DNA of 8,271 nt from Verrucomicrobiia bacterium (GTDB taxonomy: Bacteria; Verrucomicrobiota; Verrucomicrobiia; Limisphaerales; DTLC01): contig JANWZY010000125.1 in NCBI GenBank assembly GCA_025061935.1, positions 1 through 8,271 on the forward strand, written 5' to 3'. This document shows positions 6,312 to 8,271 of this stretch, in pieces. The number at the start of each line of letters is the position of its first letter. The first letter of the stretch is position 1. Made by a program: the position numbers and the translations under genes. The notes below the pieces were generated by a model, which did not search any database, was not told where the DNA came from, and was given only the letters and a program-made list of their open reading frames with translations.

Positions 6312-7273
6312 ATACTCTGTGGCGCCAGGGGATTTCACTCTGCGCTGCCCTGGCTGTATCCAGCACAGGCATAGCTGCAGCCACCTCAAACAACTACGCC
6401 TCCAGTGCAGTAACGACAAACCAAACAATTGCAGCTAAAGCGACCAATCAGGCAGAATCTTCCCAGCCGGGCAAGCGAGCAGGCGGCTCGCCAGTTGACC
6501 TGTTCCGCGCGATGTTAGACGCTGAACCGGACGAGCTTGACAAACTGCTCGCCGACAAGCCCCCGGAAAAGCGCGAACAGTTATTGGCGAAACTGCGCGA
6601 GTACCAGGCATTGCCACCAGACGAGCGCGAGCTGCGCCTCCGCGCAACCGAGCTACAATGGCACGTCGTCCAACTGCTACCACTGAAAGGCGCCGAGCGC
6701 CAAGCCCGGCTCCAAGAAGTGCCTCAAGATATCCGCAGGTTCGTCGAAGACAGGCTCACCCAGGCGGAAATATTGCCACCACCACTCCAAGAAGAGCTAA
6801 TGCACAATGCCGAAACGCTGCGCAAGTACCTCCAAATTGACACAGGCAACCCCGCGCCCCAGCCCCCAACAGAACAAGTCCGCAAGGCGCTCAGGGATAC
6901 TTTCAAGTTTTTTGAACTTACCGAGCACGAACAAAAAGAAGTCCTAGGCATGCTGTCCGAGACCGAGCGGCGCCAAATTGAACGCGCCCTCGAGTCGTTC
7001 CGGAATTTGCCGCCAGAGCTGCGCGCGCGATGCATTCGCGCATTCGGCAGGTTCGCCACAATGACCCCCGAGCAACGCGAGCAGTTCCTCAAAAATGCCG
7101 AGCGATGGAAAAGCATGACACCGGCCGAGCGCCAGCGTTGGCGCGAGCTTGTGCGGCAGGTGCCCATGTGGCCGCCTGAACCCCCAGGACTCGACCAACC
7201 GCCGTTGCCGCCGCTGCCGCCTGACTTCGACCTAGCCCAATCAACAAACGCCGCATCGGCAACCAAAGACTAA
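6308..7273 (+). CDS. Secreted DUF3106-type helical protein
   Basis: A 321-residue predicted exported protein. A signal peptide is visible (Arg6, hydrophobic 8-23, Ala-rich cleavage region near 23-25), then a low-complexity Ser/Thr/Asn/Ala stretch to about 60. The body has repeated short helices with a recurring LPP.(E/D).R or MTP.(E/Q)R pattern: LPPDERELR (102-110), LPPELRAR (234-241), MTPEQREQF (252-260) and MTPAERQRW (270-278), typical of DUF3106. The end (286-305) is very Pro-rich (PMWPPEPPG, PPLPPLPP). The start overlaps the anti-sigma stop by four bases, implying coupled translation. DUF3106 has no established activity; next to a sigma/anti-sigma pair it could be a periplasmic sensor or modulator, loosely like the metal- or stress-sensing periplasmic proteins beside other ECF factors, but that is a guess. 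Confidence 0.8.
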   Translation: MNTLWRQGISLCAALAVSSTGIAAATSNNYASSAVTTNQTIAAKATNQAESSQPGKRAGGSPVDLFRAMLDAEPDELDKLLADKPPEKREQLLAKLREYQALPPDERELRLRATELQWHVVQLLPLKGAERQARLQEVPQDIRRFVEDRLTQAEILPPPLQEELMHNAETLRKYLQIDTGNPAPQPPTEQVRKALRDTFKFFELTEHEQKEVLGMLSETERRQIERALESFRNLPPELRARCIRAFGRFATMTPEQREQFLKNAERWKSMTPAERQRWRELVRQVPMWPPEPPGLDQPPLPPLPPDFDLAQSTNAASATKD

Positions 7274-7705
7274 AAGCCGCGCATCCGACTACCACCATTC
7301 CGCCTTGTAGAGCACCACCGCGCAAACGCAGCGCCATCCCGAAACACACCAGAGCATTCCCAAAAACACTTGCCTGGTACCACTCACAATCGGCCAGCGC
7401 TAAACACGCGTGCGCCCGGCACCCGCCGTGCCAAAAAGCGCAGTAGTAAGTGGCAAATTTTCATTAACACCGCGCTTCAGCCCGGTGTACCCCAGCGCCA
7501 TCCCTCAAAAACGTTTCAACGGTTTTGTGCCTCCAAACCAAGCTGCCGAAACGACTCGCTGCTACCGGCACCTCCGACACCCGACTGCATCCGGGTGCTA
7601 AATGTCGTCGTCATGAAAGACATCAGGGATTTACGGAAAACTCCGGAAGCGCCGTGTCTGGACTCTGCCGCACCCGAACGCGCTCGGACATCGCACAAAT
7701 GCGAA
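7274..7705. other. Intergenic stretch without a convincing gene
   Basis: No reading frame on either strand has recognisable domains. The stretch contains a 6-bp hairpin at 7578-7597 (CACCCG/CGGGTG) and a weaker one at 7418-7432 (GGCAC/GTGCC) without a T-run. The string ATCCGGGTGC at 7589-7598 recurs inverted at 7895-7904, linking this DNA to the repeat-rich stretch downstream. No clear rho-independent terminator follows the DUF3106 gene. Confidence 0.6.
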
Positions 7706-7789
7706 GCCCGTCAGGGCGACAGACCATAGCCCACCGTGTCAACGGTGGGCACAAAAGCCCAAGAAATCGCAGCCAGTCCCGCCAGGGAC
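7706..7789 (+). repeat. Triple-hairpin repeat module, forward copy
   Basis: Three consecutive perfect hairpins with four-base loops: GCCC/GGGC at 7706-7717 (loop GTCA), GCCCACCGT/ACGGTGGGC at 7729-7750 (loop GTCA) and GTCCC/GGGAC at 7776-7789 (loop GCCA). The sequence AGACCATAGCCCACC joins the first two. The same order appears reverse-complemented at 7934-8016. The module looks like a dispersed intergenic repeat, not a gene. Confidence 0.8.
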
Positions 7790-7933
7790 GACAGAAACGG
7801 TGCACTCAGTCACCGCACCCAAGGCAAGTGCCTGAAAAAAACTCGCCCACCAGGCTGCTGAACCGGCCTGCTGAACCAACCCCGTGCGATTCCGGCACCC
7901 GGATACGGGTTGCACGCCCGAAACGGCTCTGCC
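7790..7933. other. Spacer between the two inverted repeat modules
   Basis: A 144-base spacer with no gene. It contains a short direct repeat, CTGCTGAACC at 7855-7864 and 7868-7877, and a hairpin at 7897-7910 (ACCCG/CGGGT, loop GATA). It is too short for a transposase. Confidence 0.55.
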
Positions 7934-8016
7934 GTCCCTGACGGGACTGTTTTTGGCTTTTGGTCTTGGGTGCCCACCACTTACGTGGTGGGCTATGGTC
8001 TGCCGCGCCTTGCGGC
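7934..8016 (-). repeat. Triple-hairpin repeat module, inverted copy
   Basis: The reverse-complement counterpart of the module at 7706-7789. Hairpins in plus order: GTCCC/GGGAC at 7934-7947 (loop TGAC), GCCCACCAC/GTGGTGGGC at 7972-7993 (loop TTAC) and GCCGC/GCGGC at 8002-8016. On the minus strand it reads AGACCATAGCCCACC like the forward copy. Where the two copies differ within the long stem (CCGT against CCAC, with the partner arm changed to match) pairing is kept. Confidence 0.8.
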
Positions 8017-8028
8017 GCTGACTGGCAC

Positions 8029-8072
8029 GACGCAAGGCGCGTCAGGCCGGCGGAGCGCTAGCGAAACGCGCT
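8029..8072. repeat. Two small hairpins
   Basis: GACGC/GCGTC at 8029-8043 (loop AAGGC) and AGCGC/GCGCT at 8054-8072 (loop of nine). They continue the run of hairpins from the inverted module into the next palindrome. Confidence 0.5.
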
Positions 8073-8083
8073 GGCTGCGCTTT

Positions 8084-8133
8084 CACAAGCACAGCTACAG
8101 CCGAGGCGGCCCATTCCTGTAGCTGCGTTTGTA
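8084..8133. repeat. Imperfect palindrome with CAGCTACAG/CTGTAGCTG core
   Basis: A perfect 9-bp inverted pair, CAGCTACAG at 8092-8100 and CTGTAGCTG at 8117-8125, surrounds a 16-base loop. The outer arms (CACAAGCA and CGTTTGTA) pair imperfectly, extending the stem to about 17 positions. This is a second repeat family, unlike arrays A and B. A diverged copy of its left arm follows at 8168-8196. Confidence 0.7.
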
Positions 8134-8167
8134 AAAACGCGGACATGGGATCAGTGCTTCCAGGCCT

Positions 8168-8211
8168 GCTGCGCTTCGACAAGCACAACTTCGCTACGGG
8201 TTTCGTACCCG
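8168..8211. repeat. Diverged half-copy of the 8084 palindrome plus a hairpin
   Basis: CTGCTGCGCTTCGACAAGCA at 8166-8185 resembles CTGCGCTTTCACAAGCA at 8075-8091. It is followed by a hairpin at 8197-8211 (CGGGT/ACCCG). Nothing recognisable remains between here and the window end. Confidence 0.5.
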
Positions 8212-8271
8212 ATTCATTGGCACCAGAAATCAGACTGGTTGAGTCTTCTGTCTCGCGAAGCGTTTGGAGTG

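Noticed and set aside
7418..7432. Hairpin GGCAC/GTGCC as terminator of the sigma operon
   Set aside because: It is followed by A residues, not a T-run, on the plus strand, and the stem has only 5 bp.
7370..8122. Open frames of 60-140 codons on both strands in the right-hand kilobase
   Set aside because: They cross the hairpin modules, have Arg/Pro/Ser-rich translations without domains, and recur wherever this sort of repeat occurs; treated as repeat translation.

Overview
This GC-rich window most likely comes from the PVC group, probably Verrucomicrobiota. The reasons are a sigma factor / membrane protein / DUF3106 trio, Shine-Dalgarno-poor starts, and dense hairpin repeats in the intergenic DNA. 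The lineage call is inference; there is no rRNA or tRNA in the window.

Layout. Positions 55-312 hold an array of short palindromic hairpin repeats. On the minus strand (342-1724) lies a class-3 aldehyde dehydrogenase like the AldH of staphyloxanthin synthesis. Its upstream region (1725-1953) contains a second array of the same repeats and separates it from a divergent plus-strand operon: crtP-like diapocarotenoid oxidase (1954-3432), crtQ-like glycosyltransferase (3429-4577) and crtO-like acyltransferase (4567-5106), each overlapping the next. Then come, on the same strand and closely spaced, an ECF sigma factor (5160-5792), a one-helix putative anti-sigma factor (5805-6311) and a secreted DUF3106 protein (6308-7273). 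The last kilobase (7274-8271) has no convincing gene and is rich in hairpin repeats of other families, including an inverted pair of related modules.

How the genes fit together. By homology to the Staphylococcus aureus pathway, CrtP oxidises a terminal methyl of a C30 carotenoid to an aldehyde, AldH takes it to the carboxylic acid, CrtQ adds a sugar through an ester bond, and CrtO acylates that sugar. The window therefore holds a complete tail-modification set for an acyl-glycosyl carotenoid ester, but neither the C30 synthase nor the first desaturase (crtM/crtN or hpnCDE). Acylated glycosyl esters of C30 carotenoid acids are known from the verrucomicrobium Rubritalea, so the product class is plausible. 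The sigma / anti-sigma / DUF3106 trio directly downstream could be a co-transcribed envelope-stress unit.

Points most worth a second look: repeat hairpins whose stems change sequence while keeping base pairing and a constant TTTA loop; their position across the divergent control region; a probable repeat-derived in-frame insertion inside crtQ; and the link between a carotenoid tailoring operon and an ECF regulatory unit.
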